Of a DNA stretch of 64,000 nt, positions 38,457 through 47,862 are shown piece after piece (the stretch's first letter is position 1; every line of letters begins with the position of its first letter). The translations under genes and the position numbers were made by a program. The stretch spans positions 558,001-622,000 of the forward strand of contig OZ220718.1 in assembly GCA_965116765.1 (NCBI GenBank), given 5' to 3'. This DNA is from JAJEEA01 sp965116765 (lineage in GTDB: Bacteria > Acidobacteriota > Vicinamibacteria > Vicinamibacterales > UBA8438). The notes beneath the pieces were generated by a model that saw only the letters and a program-made list of their open reading frames with translations, searched no databases and had not been told where the DNA came from.

Positions 38457-38655
38457 CGTTCCCGCCGCGCCCGACGTGCCACAGCGCCCGGGTCGGGAGC
38501 CGGCGGCGCCTGTCGATGTCGATCGGGAACCGTGTTGCGGAAAGGGAAAGGGGCTCACGCCTCAGGCGACCGCGACTCGATGGAGCCGCTGGTGCTGAGG
38601 GACTCGCCCCTTTTAGGTCTCGGACGCGTTCGTCCTGCCATCAGGATAGCTCAGC

Positions 38656-40293
38656 ATGATTCGTTCCGTCAACAACACGGACGTGCACCTCGGAGGGCGG
38701 CTGCTGGAGCTCCTTCACAACAGATCTCCATGGAACCGCAAGCTCTGGAACGTGGGCCTCAGCCTGACCCTGCGAGAGGTACTGGAAGCGGCGGGCGCGG
38801 TCAGCGCCGGGGTCCTGCATCAGGGGGCTCTGCGTTTTCTGGCCAAGGGCACTCAGAAGATGGTGGGAATGGATCCCGGGGCGGGAACCGCTGAGCAGAG
38901 GAGAACGCTCCAAACCAGCCTGGAGTCGGAGCTGCACCTGCATGGCCTGGACTACGAAGTTGTGATGCAGCAGGCATCGAGGATACGGGGGTCGTACCTT
39001 GCGCGGTGGGCCGGCGTGTTGCGAGGCCCCGCGCCGCCTCGCGTTGAGCGTGCGGCACGGGCGATCGCATCCCACTTGCTGGACATGGGCTACAGTTCCG
39101 ACTTCCTGCATCGTTGGTGGAAGTACCGCCTGCATCACGAGCCGGGCCACCGTTCGTTCGCCGATATCGTTGACGATGCGGAGGGTCTCGCGCAGGCGTC
39201 AGAACGCCGTTTCGAGGTCATGGTTCCGATTGCTCGAGCGATTCGACTGAGACAGGGGCAACTGCCGCCGGCGTGGAGATCCGCTCGGGACGTCTCGGCG
39301 TGGCTGCGGCGGAATGGCTCCGATGCGAGCGGAATCCGTCAAGACGGCGGCCTTCTGCTTCAGGTTGAGGCGCTCGATCCGGAAGCCGCCGTCGCGCGTG
39401 TTGCGGAACTACTGGATCAACTGGCTGCGCGGATCGCGGTTGGTACGAAACGAAGCTTGGCGCTGCTGGGTCACGTCTGGATAGAGGGCGTGCCCCGGGC
39501 GTATCGATTGGACCGCGCGGGGCGCGGCGTCTGGGTGGAGGCGCTCGAACGAGAAAACCAACTCTACGACCTTCGTTCCACTGCAGGTACTCGGGCCGCA
39601 GTGGCGCCTGCACGAGAGAATCAACCGTACGACGATCGTTCGACCGTGAGGATTCGAGCGGCCATCGAGCTTCTGGCGCATCTGCAATCGAGTTCACCCG
39701 GTGCTGCCGTAGCGGGTGGATGGGCGGCTATCGAAGCGCTGTTGAGCGAGCCGGGAACCGAGCGCGTACAGGCTGCTGATCGCTTGGCCATGCTGGTGGC
39801 CTGTTCACATCCCAGGGCGGAGTTGACCGCCTTGTCGTACGCCTTTTCCCGTGGGGACGGAGAGTTGGCAGGGCGCCTGAAGGACCTCGACGACAACCGC
39901 CGTCGCTGCGATATGGTCGTGCATGTCATCTCGGAGGGTGCCATCGGTCACGACAGACTCTCCGCCGCCGATCATGCAGCATTGGTCCGGACACGGGAGC
40001 TGCTCTCCGAGCCGCGCCGGATTCTGTTGCTTGTCAAGGAGCATGCAACCGGCGCATTCCGCCGTCTGTACCGTCAAAGGAACATGGTTCTTCACGGGGC
40101 GCGAATGGATGCGGTTGCTCTGAGGGCGAGCCTTCGAACGGCCGCTCCTCTCGTGGGGGCCGGGATCGATCGCATCGTACACGCGCACTACGTCGACAAC
40201 CTGGCACCCATTCCGTTGACAGCGCGGGCGACACTTGCTCTGGCCACCGTCGGGACAGCCGACGGTGCCCGCCTTACGGGTCTGCTGGAGTAG
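38656..40293 (+). CDS. Apea/HEPN-like protein of unknown function
   Basis: 545 residues, intact, AT-richer than its neighbours. The C-terminal third looks like an Apea-type HEPN region: AGGWAAIEALLS opens it, and RQRNMVLHG gives the R-x4-H motif (Arg475, Asn476, His480) of HEPN RNases. The N-terminal 300 residues have no recognised domain. Residues about 299-336 contain an internal duplication (ENQLYDLRST / ENQPYDDRST, period 21 residues). AGGA lies about ten bases upstream of ATG 38656. HEPN proteins often act in abortive infection or as toxins; no antitoxin partner is next to it. The neighbouring gene is a Uma2 protein and the following 870 nt carry no gene, which suits an accessory, possibly acquired gene. 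Confidence 0.65.
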   Translation: MIRSVNNTDVHLGGRLLELLHNRSPWNRKLWNVGLSLTLREVLEAAGAVSAGVLHQGALRFLAKGTQKMVGMDPGAGTAEQRRTLQTSLESELHLHGLDYEVVMQQASRIRGSYLARWAGVLRGPAPPRVERAARAIASHLLDMGYSSDFLHRWWKYRLHHEPGHRSFADIVDDAEGLAQASERRFEVMVPIARAIRLRQGQLPPAWRSARDVSAWLRRNGSDASGIRQDGGLLLQVEALDPEAAVARVAELLDQLAARIAVGTKRSLALLGHVWIEGVPRAYRLDRAGRGVWVEALERENQLYDLRSTAGTRAAVAPARENQPYDDRSTVRIRAAIELLAHLQSSSPGAAVAGGWAAIEALLSEPGTERVQAADRLAMLVACSHPRAELTALSYAFSRGDGELAGRLKDLDDNRRRCDMVVHVISEGAIGHDRLSAADHAALVRTRELLSEPRRILLLVKEHATGAFRRLYRQRNMVLHGARMDAVALRASLRTAAPLVGAGIDRIVHAHYVDNLAPIPLTARATLALATVGTADGARLTGLLE

Positions 40294-41164
40294 GGCGGAC
40301 GGACCACCAATCAAGTGATCGGCCGACGTCGCTCGCCGACGCGTGACCGCGTACTCGTCGGCTGAATGGCCGTCGATTGGGAGTGCGAGGGATCGGCACG
40401 CCGAGACGGCTGAACAGGCACACATCCCGAACCCCAGCGTTACCCCGACCCCGATGACGGCCCAGGAACCGGGGTCGTTGCGCGCAGACGTTCTCCTTCC
40501 GCACTCGTCCGTCAACAGTACCGAGGGTGATCAGGGGGAATGCTCAGTCAGTTATGTTCCCGGAGGCGGTTGAGCCATCGTCTTGCCTTGTGGTCGTCCG
40601 ACGCAATTGCTATGGCGTCGCGACAGGATCCCCGGTCGGGCACCGTCCTCCATCGATTGCTGAGACCCGTCGTTACGGCTCGCGTCATCGCCATACGTGC
40701 GAGTGTAGTACATCACGGCCGTCGTGTCGATCTTCGAGTGTGGACTCTCGCCACGGGCTGACGGGGCGGGGCTGCTGTGTGGGATCTCGAGGGCACGGCA
40801 GCGGAGACCAGGCCATCGTCACCGGGGGGGCGGTTCCGACGGGGCCGGCGTGGCGCTTCGGCGAGCGCCACGTATCACGACGGGAAGGCGCGGGACTGGT
40901 CACGTCGGAACGGACGACGCGAGCGGAACGCGGCCGTCGGGGCGCACTCGCGTTGACAGGTGTCTCTGTGGCAGGCGGGCGGCCGGAATCCTGCCTGGGT
41001 CATCGAGCAAGCCGTAGGGAGGCTGGCGCCGGTCGGTGCGCACTGCAGTTGCGGCACGGTGGAGCCCGTGGTGGAATGGTGGAACGGGCAAGGGGCGTCC
41101 GTGAGCGCGCCCGCGACGCATCCTTGTATCGGTCACGATTCCGCAATCAGACGGGGAGCGACCC
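40294..41164. other. Gene-free stretch, possible decayed DNA
   Basis: 871 nt, AT-richer than the surroundings, with stops scattered in all frames. On the minus strand around 40690-40740 a short peptide (HSKIDTTAVMYYTR) resembles the last box of tyrosine recombinases but has no upstream domain. Otherwise I see nothing; GGGGAGCG at 41153 is the ribosome site of the next gene. Confidence 0.45.
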
Positions 41165-44100
41165 ATGTTCCGTGACGACACGATGCCCACCGGCCGGCCG
41201 GCCGTTCTCGCGACGCTGCTGGCCATCGCGGTCCTCGCGCCGTCGGCCAGTGCCGACGCCCAGGGGACGCGCTTCCTGCGGCAGCCCGACGTGAGCGGGT
41301 CGCACATCGTCTTCGTGCACGCCGACGACCTGTGGATCGTGGGGCGCGACGGCGGGGACGCCACGCGGCTCACCAGCTCGGACGGCGCGGAGACCGATCC
41401 GGCGTTCAGCCCCGACGGGCGGTGGGTCGCCTTCTCGGGTCAGTACGGCGGGAACACCGACGTCTACGTCATGCCCTCGGCGGGCGGTCAGCCCGAGCGG
41501 CTGACGTGGCACCCGGCCGAGGACGTGGTCCAGGGCTGGACCCCGGACGGCGAGGTGATCTTCCGGTCGGGCCGCGAGGGCGTGCCGACCATGCAGTGGA
41601 AGCTCTACACGGTGCCGCCCGCGGGGGGGCTGCCGCGCCCGCTCGCGCTCCCGCAGGCCTACCTGGGGGAGATGTCCGCGGACGGGGCGTTCGTGGCGTA
41701 CCAGGAGATCGGCCACTGGGATCCGGAGTGGCGGAACTACCGCGGCGGCCAGGCGCAGCCGATCGCCGTCGTGTCGACGTCGACGTGGGAGCGGGTGACG
41801 TCGCCGTGGGAGGGCGAGCGCCAGATGGACCCGGCGTGGATGGACGGCGTCGTCTACTATCTGTCCGAGCGCGACTGGGCCGGCAACGTCTGGTCGTTCG
41901 ACCCCCGCACGGGAGCGGAGCGGCAGCTCACCCGGCACGCGGACTTCGACGTGAAGTCGCTGGGGGCGGGCGCCGGCGTCGTCGTCTACGAGCACGCGGG
42001 CTACCTGCACGAGCTCGATCCGGCGTCGGGCGGCACCCGGAAGCTGGAGATTCGCGCGGCCGGCGACATGAACTGGTCGCGGTCGCGCTGGGAGGAGGTG
42101 CCGCCGGACCGGCTGCGCAGCGCCGGCCTGTCGCCTACGGGCCGGCGCGCCCTCTTCGAGTGGCGGGGCGAGCTGTTCAGCGTACCGGCGGGGGAGGGCT
42201 CGTGGCGCAACCTGACCCGCACCCCCGGCGTGGCCGACCGCCATCCGGTGTGGTCGCCCGACGGCTCGCGCATCGCGTGGTTCAACGACGCGGGCGGCGA
42301 GTACGGCCTGGTCGTCGCGGGGCAGGACGGGTCGGGCCCGCGCCGCATCGACATTCCCGACCCGTCGTTCTACTTCCGGCCCGAGTGGTCGCCCGACGGC
42401 GCGAAGCTGGCGTTCACCGACACGCATTACAGACTGCTCGTCCTCGACGTCGAGTCGGGCGCGGTGGACCACGTCGACACCGACCGCTTCGCCCACCCCG
42501 AGCGGTCGATGAACCCGGTGTGGTCGCCCGACTCGCGGTGGATCGCCTACGCCCGCCGGCTCGACAACCAGCTCCGGGCCGTCGTGGTCCACGACACGAG
42601 GTCGGGCGAGACGCACCAGCTCACCGACGGGATGGCCGACGCCATCGCGCCCGTCTGGGACGCGTCGGGCAAGTATCTGTACTTCCTGGCTTCCACCGAC
42701 TACGGGCTCAACACGGGCTGGCTCGACATGACGTCGTACGACCGTCCCGTCACCCGAGCCCTCTACCTGGCGTTGCTGCGCGCCGGCGAGCCCTCGCCGT
42801 TCCTGCCCCGGAGCGACGAGGAGGAGGGCGCGGGTGACGGGCAGGCGGACGAGGATGGCGAGGCCGGGGCGGACGACGACGCGCCCCCCGACGTGGTGAT
42901 CGACGTCGACGGCATCGAGCGCCGCATCGTCGACGCGCCGGGGCTGCCGCTCGAGAACTACACGGGGCTGCTGCCGGGCCCGCGGGGATCGGTCTTCGTG
43001 GCCGAGGCGGGCGCCGGGGGCGGGACCGGGCCGCCGGCGGGCGCAACGCTGCGGAAGTACACGGTGGAGGAGCGGGAGGCGGCGGTCTTCGTCGAGGGCG
43101 CGCTGGCGGCCACGGTCTCCCACGACCGCGGGCACCTGCTCTACCGCGCCGGCTCGAGCTGGCGCATCGTCGGTACCGACGCACCGCCGGGCGACGGCGA
43201 CGAGCCCCTCGACATGGACGGCATGCGCGTGCGCGTCGAGCCGCGGGCCGAGTACGCCCAGATGCTGCGCGACGGCTGGCGCTTCATGCGCGACTTCCTC
43301 TACGTCGACAACCAGCACGGGGCGCCCTGGGACGACGTGTGGACGTGGTACTCGGCGTGGCTGCCCGACGTGCGCCACCGCTCGGACTTCAACCACCTCC
43401 TCGACATGCTCTCGGGCGAGATCGCGGTGGGCCACTCCTACGTGCGGGGAGGGGACTATCCCGAGCTCGACAATCCGCGCACCGGGCTGCTCGGGGCGGA
43501 CCTGGAGGAGGACGGCGGCTTCTACCGCATCGCGCGCATCTACTCCGGCGAGGACTGGACGCCGGGCACGACGGGGCCGCTCTCGATGCCGGGGCTGGGG
43601 GTCGCCGACGGCGACTACCTCCTCGCGGTCGACGGCGCCGAGCTGCGCGCGCCGGCCAACCCCTACCGCCTGCTGGAGGGCACGGCGGGGCGGACGATCA
43701 CCCTGACGGTGTCGTCCACGCCGTCCGCGGACGACGCCCGCGACGTCGTCGTGGAGCCGGTCGCGAGCGAGGCCGTCCTGCGCCGCTGGGCGTGGGTCGC
43801 CGCGAACCGGGCGCGCGTCGACGAGATGAGCGGGGGCCGGCTCGCCTACGTCTGGCTGCCGAACACGGGCCGCGGCGGCTACGAGTACTTCAACCGCATG
43901 TACTACGCGCAGAAGGACCGCGAGGGGGCGGTCATCGACGAGCGCAACAACGGCGGGGGCTCCGCCGCCGACTACATCGTCGACATGCTGGACCGCGAGC
44001 TCACCGGCTACTTCAACTCGCGCGCGGGGGACCGCAGGCCGTGGACCCAGCCCATGGCGGCGCTCTTCGGCCCGAAGGTCATGGTGATGAACGAGCGCGC

Positions 44101-44458
44101 GGGCTCCGGGGGCGACCTGCTGCCCTACCTGTTCCGCTTCCGGGGCGTCGGCCCCCTCGTCGGCACCCGGACATGGGGAGGCCTGGTGGGGACGTGGGAC
44201 ACCCCGCCCCTGATCGACGGCGGCGGCTTCGTCGCGCCCCGCGGCGGCTTCTTCGACGTGAACGGCGAGTGGGCGGTGGAGGCCGAGGGGGTGGCGCCGG
44301 ACATCGAGGTGCGGAACGATCCTGCTCCCGTGATCGCGGGAGGAGACCCGCAGCTCGAGGCCGCGGTCCGCGAGGCGTTGCGGTTGCTGGAGACGGAGAA
44401 GGTCACTTTCAAAGAGGAGCCGGCTCCGCCCGTGAGGTGGCGACGGCCGGAGAGATAG
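41165..44458 (+). CDS. Tricorn-like S41-family peptidase
   Basis: 1097 residues, exported (signal core VLATLLAIAVLAPSASA). Residues about 40-560 form TolB/tricorn-type beta-propellers with repeated SPDGRWVAF-like blades. An acidic linker (DEEEGAG..DDDAPPD) follows, then a C1-like helical domain with VGHSYV (His757), a PDZ-like domain (about 780-860) and the S41 core with VIDERNNGGG and NERAGSGGD, whose Ser981 is the expected nucleophile. Tricorn proteases trim peptides into small fragments; exported bacterial versions are common in Acidobacteria and Bacteroidetes. Length matches the family (about 1070-1120). ATG 41165 follows GGGGAG. Alone in its orientation block, followed by a permease gene. 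Confidence 0.92.
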   Translation: MFRDDTMPTGRPAVLATLLAIAVLAPSASADAQGTRFLRQPDVSGSHIVFVHADDLWIVGRDGGDATRLTSSDGAETDPAFSPDGRWVAFSGQYGGNTDVYVMPSAGGQPERLTWHPAEDVVQGWTPDGEVIFRSGREGVPTMQWKLYTVPPAGGLPRPLALPQAYLGEMSADGAFVAYQEIGHWDPEWRNYRGGQAQPIAVVSTSTWERVTSPWEGERQMDPAWMDGVVYYLSERDWAGNVWSFDPRTGAERQLTRHADFDVKSLGAGAGVVVYEHAGYLHELDPASGGTRKLEIRAAGDMNWSRSRWEEVPPDRLRSAGLSPTGRRALFEWRGELFSVPAGEGSWRNLTRTPGVADRHPVWSPDGSRIAWFNDAGGEYGLVVAGQDGSGPRRIDIPDPSFYFRPEWSPDGAKLAFTDTHYRLLVLDVESGAVDHVDTDRFAHPERSMNPVWSPDSRWIAYARRLDNQLRAVVVHDTRSGETHQLTDGMADAIAPVWDASGKYLYFLASTDYGLNTGWLDMTSYDRPVTRALYLALLRAGEPSPFLPRSDEEEGAGDGQADEDGEAGADDDAPPDVVIDVDGIERRIVDAPGLPLENYTGLLPGPRGSVFVAEAGAGGGTGPPAGATLRKYTVEEREAAVFVEGALAATVSHDRGHLLYRAGSSWRIVGTDAPPGDGDEPLDMDGMRVRVEPRAEYAQMLRDGWRFMRDFLYVDNQHGAPWDDVWTWYSAWLPDVRHRSDFNHLLDMLSGEIAVGHSYVRGGDYPELDNPRTGLLGADLEEDGGFYRIARIYSGEDWTPGTTGPLSMPGLGVADGDYLLAVDGAELRAPANPYRLLEGTAGRTITLTVSSTPSADDARDVVVEPVASEAVLRRWAWVAANRARVDEMSGGRLAYVWLPNTGRGGYEYFNRMYYAQKDREGAVIDERNNGGGSAADYIVDMLDRELTGYFNSRAGDRRPWTQPMAALFGPKVMVMNERAGSGGDLLPYLFRFRGVGPLVGTRTWGGLVGTWDTPPLIDGGGFVAPRGGFFDVNGEWAVEAEGVAPDIEVRNDPAPVIAGGDPQLEAAVREALRLLETEKVTFKEEPAPPVRWRRPER

Positions 44459-44552
44459 GGCCCGAGGCCAACCGTGTCGGACCGTCCCGGGCAGTCCGGC
44501 CAGGGCACCCCGGCGGCGACTCGACGTCCAGCGAGGCCCGCGTCTCGTCGGG

Positions 44553-44581
44553 TTGGAGGAACCTCGTGCGGGAAGTAGACT
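44553..44581 (+). promoter_or_regulatory. Promoter of the purine permease gene
   Basis: TTGGAG (44553-44558), 17-nt spacer, TAGACT (44576-44581). The -10 lies in a small palindrome (GTAGA-C-TCTAC). Start codon 139 nt downstream. Confidence 0.4.
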
Positions 44582-44719
44582 CTACCCTTCGCCCGCGCTC
44601 GGACGCTTGCATTCCCCACCGTGGACCGAGCCCCCCCGCCCGGCCGCCGCTCGCGGGCCGGGCCGCGGCGGGCCCAGGCCGCCGGCGCGACCCGACGCCG
44701 CCGGCGACGGGAGGAGCCG

Positions 44720-46018
44720 GTGACCGCATTCCTGGAACGCCAGTTCGGATTGTCGCAGGCGGGCACGGACGTCCGCACCGAAGTCACCGCGGGGGCGACC
44801 ACGTTCCTGACGATGGCCTACATCGCCTTCGTCAACCCGCAGATCCTCTCGGACGCGGGCATGCCGTTCGAGGCGGTCTTCGTCGCCACGTGCCTCGCGG
44901 CGGCGTTCAGCACCCTGATCATGGGGCTGTACGCCAACTACCCGATCGCCCTCGCCCCCGGCATGGGCCTCAACGCGTTCTTCGCCTACGGCGTCGTGCT
45001 GGGGATGGGTCACTCCTGGGAGGTCGCGCTCGGCGCGGTGTTCGTGTCCGGGGTGCTCTTCGTGGTGCTGAGCGTGGTGCGCGTGCGCCGGTGGATCGTC
45101 GAGTCGGTGCCGCGGTCGCTGAAGCTGGCCATCTCGGCCGGCATCGGCGTCTTTCTCGGGGTCATCGCCCTGGCCAACGCCGGCATCATCCAGGACAGCC
45201 CGGCCACCCTCGTCACCACCGGCGAGCTGCTGGCCCCGGCGCCCATCCTGGCCCTGCTCGGCTTCTGCGCCATCGTCGCCCTGACCGCGCGGGGCGTGCC
45301 GGGCGGGGTGCTCATCGGCATTCTCGGGGTCACCGCGGTCGGCCTCGTGTTCGGAGTTTCGGAGTGGATGGGGCTCGCGGCCGTCCCGCCGAGCCCGGCC
45401 CCGACCCTGCTCGCCCTCGACATCGGCGGGGCCCTGCAGGGCGGCATGATCGCGGTCATCCTGACGTTCCTCATCGTCGACCTCTTCGACACGACCGGCA
45501 CCCTCATCGGGGTCGGGCAGCAGGCCAACCTGCTGGACTCGGAGGGGCGGCTGCCGCGGATAAACCGCGCCCTCATCGCCGACTCGACGGGCACGGTGGG
45601 CGGGGCCCTGCTCGGCACCTCGCCGGTCACCAGCTACATCGAGAGCGCGGCCGGCACCGCGGCCGGGGGCCGCACCGGACTGACCGCGGTGGTGGTCGCG
45701 GGCCTGTTCCTCGTCTGCTTGTTCTTCGCGCCCCTGGCCCAGTCGGTCCCGCCGTACGCGACGGCGGCGGCCATCCTCTACGTGGCGTGCCTGATGGCGA
45801 AGCCGCTGGTGAGCCTGGACTGGGACGACATCACCGAGTACGGCGCCGCGGTGGTGACGGTGATCGCCATCCCCCTGACGTACTCCATCGCCGACGGCAT
45901 CGGCCTCGGCTTCCTGACCTACGTGGTGAGCAAGGTGCTGGCGGGGCGGGGGAGCGAGTGCTCGGCCGGGGTCTTCGTGATCGCCGCGGTGTTCGCGGTG
46001 AAGTTCGCCTGGCTCTGA
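44720..46018 (+). CDS. AzgA/GhxP-type NCS2 purine permease
   Basis: 432 residues with about 12-13 membrane segments, the size of the AzgA subgroup of NCS2 (adenine/guanine/hypoxanthine transporters). Motifs: TEVTAGATTFLTMAYIAFVNP at the N-terminus, ALAPGMGLNAFFAYG, and DLFDTTGTLIGVG in the second half, with TSPVTSYIESAAG. It would take up purine bases with protons across the inner membrane. GTG 44720 is chosen because GGAGGAG lies six bases upstream and the hydrophilic N-terminus (TAFLERQFGL) is family-like. No purine enzymes are adjacent. Confidence 0.92.
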   Translation: MTAFLERQFGLSQAGTDVRTEVTAGATTFLTMAYIAFVNPQILSDAGMPFEAVFVATCLAAAFSTLIMGLYANYPIALAPGMGLNAFFAYGVVLGMGHSWEVALGAVFVSGVLFVVLSVVRVRRWIVESVPRSLKLAISAGIGVFLGVIALANAGIIQDSPATLVTTGELLAPAPILALLGFCAIVALTARGVPGGVLIGILGVTAVGLVFGVSEWMGLAAVPPSPAPTLLALDIGGALQGGMIAVILTFLIVDLFDTTGTLIGVGQQANLLDSEGRLPRINRALIADSTGTVGGALLGTSPVTSYIESAAGTAAGGRTGLTAVVVAGLFLVCLFFAPLAQSVPPYATAAAILYVACLMAKPLVSLDWDDITEYGAAVVTVIAIPLTYSIADGIGLGFLTYVVSKVLAGRGSECSAGVFVIAAVFAVKFAWL

Positions 46019-46274
46019 CCTCGCAGGAGCGCGGAACGGGGCCGCGCTCGGACCGGCGGTACCGCCGCACGGCGGGGCAGCGTGGCCGGGGTGCCGTCAG
46101 GAAAGTGGCGTGCCGCCACGCCGGACGGGCTGCCGCCTCGTGCGCGGGCGCCGAGGCCCGTGGGTCGCCGTGTTGCGGGGTCTCGGCCCAAGTCGTTCCC
46201 CATGAATCCAGAGCCCGACAGCGCCCGGACGGTCATCTCACATTCCTGACGTGCACCCGCGTGGCCGAGACACG

Positions 46275-46303
46275 TTGACATTGGCCGCGGGCTGCCTTAC
46301 TGT
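46275..46303 (+). promoter_or_regulatory. Good promoter for cassette 2
   Basis: TTGACA (46275-46280), exactly 17 nt, TACTGT (46298-46303), ending 19 nt before the ankyrin start. The best -35/-10 pair in the window. The rest of the 304-nt gap from 46019 holds no gene I can support. Confidence 0.65.
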
Positions 46304-46322
46304 GCGCAACGGGTAGTCTTCC

Positions 46323-47795
46323 ATGCACTTGACACAATGCTTCGGGTGGCGCCGCGCCGACCCCGGCCGCGCATCCGCGGTCGTGTGTGCGATGGCCTTC
46401 GCGCTTTCGGGACTCAGTGCGGCCGGCGCGTCCGGCGCCGGCGCGGACGCCGGTCTCGCGGACGCCGCCAAGGCGCGCGACTGGGCGCTCGTGGCGTCCC
46501 TCATCGACACGGGGGCCGACCCCGACGCCGCGCAGGCCGACGGGGCCACGGCGTTGCACTGGGCGGCGTACTGGGACGAGGCCGACGCGCTGGAGCGCCT
46601 GATCGGTGCCGGTGCGGACGTCGACGCGCGCAACGACTACGGGGCGACGCCGCTGTGGGCGGCCTGCGCCAACCGCCACGCGGACGCCGTCGACCGGCTG
46701 CTCGCGGCGGGGGCCGATCCCAACCTCGGGCTCGGCTCGGGCGAGACGCTGCTCATGCGCTGTGCGTTCACCGGCGATCCGCGGGCGGTGCGGGCGCTGC
46801 TCGCGCACGGCGTGGACGTCGACGCGGCCGAGCCGGCGCGGGGGCAGACGGCGCTGATGTGGGCGGTGGCCAACCGGCAGCCGGCGGTGACCCGGGTGCT
46901 GCTCGAGAGCGGCGCCGCCGTCGACGCGCGGACCCGGACGGTGCGGCAGTTCCGCGGGACCGGCGAGCGCAGCACCACCAGCCCGCAGGGGGCGGCGTGG
47001 TTCGACGCCGGCGGGTTCACGCCGCTGCTGTTCGCGGCGCGCCACGGCGACATCGAGTCGGCGAGGGCCCTGCTGGCGGCGGGGGCGGACGTGAACGACC
47101 GGGCCGCCGACGGCAACAGCGCCCTCGTGGTGGCGGCGATGAGCGGCCACGAGAACCTCGCCGGGTTCCTGCTGGCGCAGGGGGCGGACCCCGATGCGGC
47201 GGGGGCGGGGTACACGGCCCTGCACGCGGCGGTGCTGCGCTCGCAGCCCGGCCTGCTGCGGGCCCTGCTCGAGGCGGGGGCCGACCCGGACGCGCCGCTC
47301 GTCCGCGGCACCCCGGTGCCCCGCTGGACCTACCAGTTCGTGTTCACCCTGCGCGAGAAGGGGGCGACGCCGTTCACCCTCGCCGCCAAGTATCTTGAGC
47401 CGGACCTCGTGCGCGCCCTCGCCGAGGCGGGCGCCGACCCCCTGATTCCGATGGAGGACGGGAGCACGGCGCTGATGGCGGCGGTGGGCCTCGGGCTGAG
47501 CCGGTCGACCAACCGGCGGAGCCGGCTCATCGCGCCGGAGCTGGTGGCGGCCGAGTGGAGCAACGAGGACCTCGTGCTCGAGACGGTGCGGGCCGTCGTC
47601 GAGGCCGGCGGCGCGGCGGGCATCAACGAGGCGGGGCGCGGCGGCAACACCGCGCTGCACGGCGCGGCGCGGAACCGGTTCGGGGCCGTCGCCGGCCTCC
47701 TGATCGCGGAAGGGGCCGATCCCGACGTCGAGAACGAGGACGGTACCCCGGCGAGGGAGCTGGTGGATCGGCTGGCGGGCGCGGCGGGCGGTTAG
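46323..47795 (+). CDS. Secreted ankyrin-repeat protein (cassette 2)
   Basis: 490 residues: an N-terminal hydrophobic export segment (about 18-40; an alternative start Met lies at 46392) and then about nine ankyrin repeats (ATALHWAAYWDEADALERL, TPLWAACANRHADAVDRLL, LLESGAAVDARTR and so on). It is paralogous to the protein at 1990; both open with a near-identical first repeat containing DGATALHWAAY and NDYG.TPL. No catalytic domain. The leader before ATG is only about 14 nt and has no strong ribosome site. Followed 67 nt later by the DUF1592 gene. Probably a scaffold for the DUF1592/DUF1552 pair, by conserved gene order. Confidence 0.84.
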   Translation: MHLTQCFGWRRADPGRASAVVCAMAFALSGLSAAGASGAGADAGLADAAKARDWALVASLIDTGADPDAAQADGATALHWAAYWDEADALERLIGAGADVDARNDYGATPLWAACANRHADAVDRLLAAGADPNLGLGSGETLLMRCAFTGDPRAVRALLAHGVDVDAAEPARGQTALMWAVANRQPAVTRVLLESGAAVDARTRTVRQFRGTGERSTTSPQGAAWFDAGGFTPLLFAARHGDIESARALLAAGADVNDRAADGNSALVVAAMSGHENLAGFLLAQGADPDAAGAGYTALHAAVLRSQPGLLRALLEAGADPDAPLVRGTPVPRWTYQFVFTLREKGATPFTLAAKYLEPDLVRALAEAGADPLIPMEDGSTALMAAVGLGLSRSTNRRSRLIAPELVAAEWSNEDLVLETVRAVVEAGGAAGINEAGRGGNTALHGAARNRFGAVAGLLIAEGADPDVENEDGTPARELVDRLAGAAGG

Positions 47796-47862
47796 GAGTC
47801 TGCGCCGTAGAACCACCGGGTTTCGTCGCGGGACGCGAGAGGCACGAACGAGAGGAACGAAC

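Noticed and set aside
40384..40515. Small membrane-like peptide on the minus strand (SWAVIGVGVTLGF)
   Set aside because: The frame runs into the HEPN gene, there is no ribosome site, and no second part of a known family follows.
40573..40745. Possible tyrosine-recombinase C-terminal peptide on the minus strand (HSKIDTTAVMYYTR)
   Set aside because: Only about 14 residues resemble the last integrase box; the box's usual Gly is Pro and no other integrase motif is near.
40527..41294. 255-codon plus-strand open frame before the tricorn gene
   Set aside because: Overlaps the true tricorn start, no domain, poor composition.
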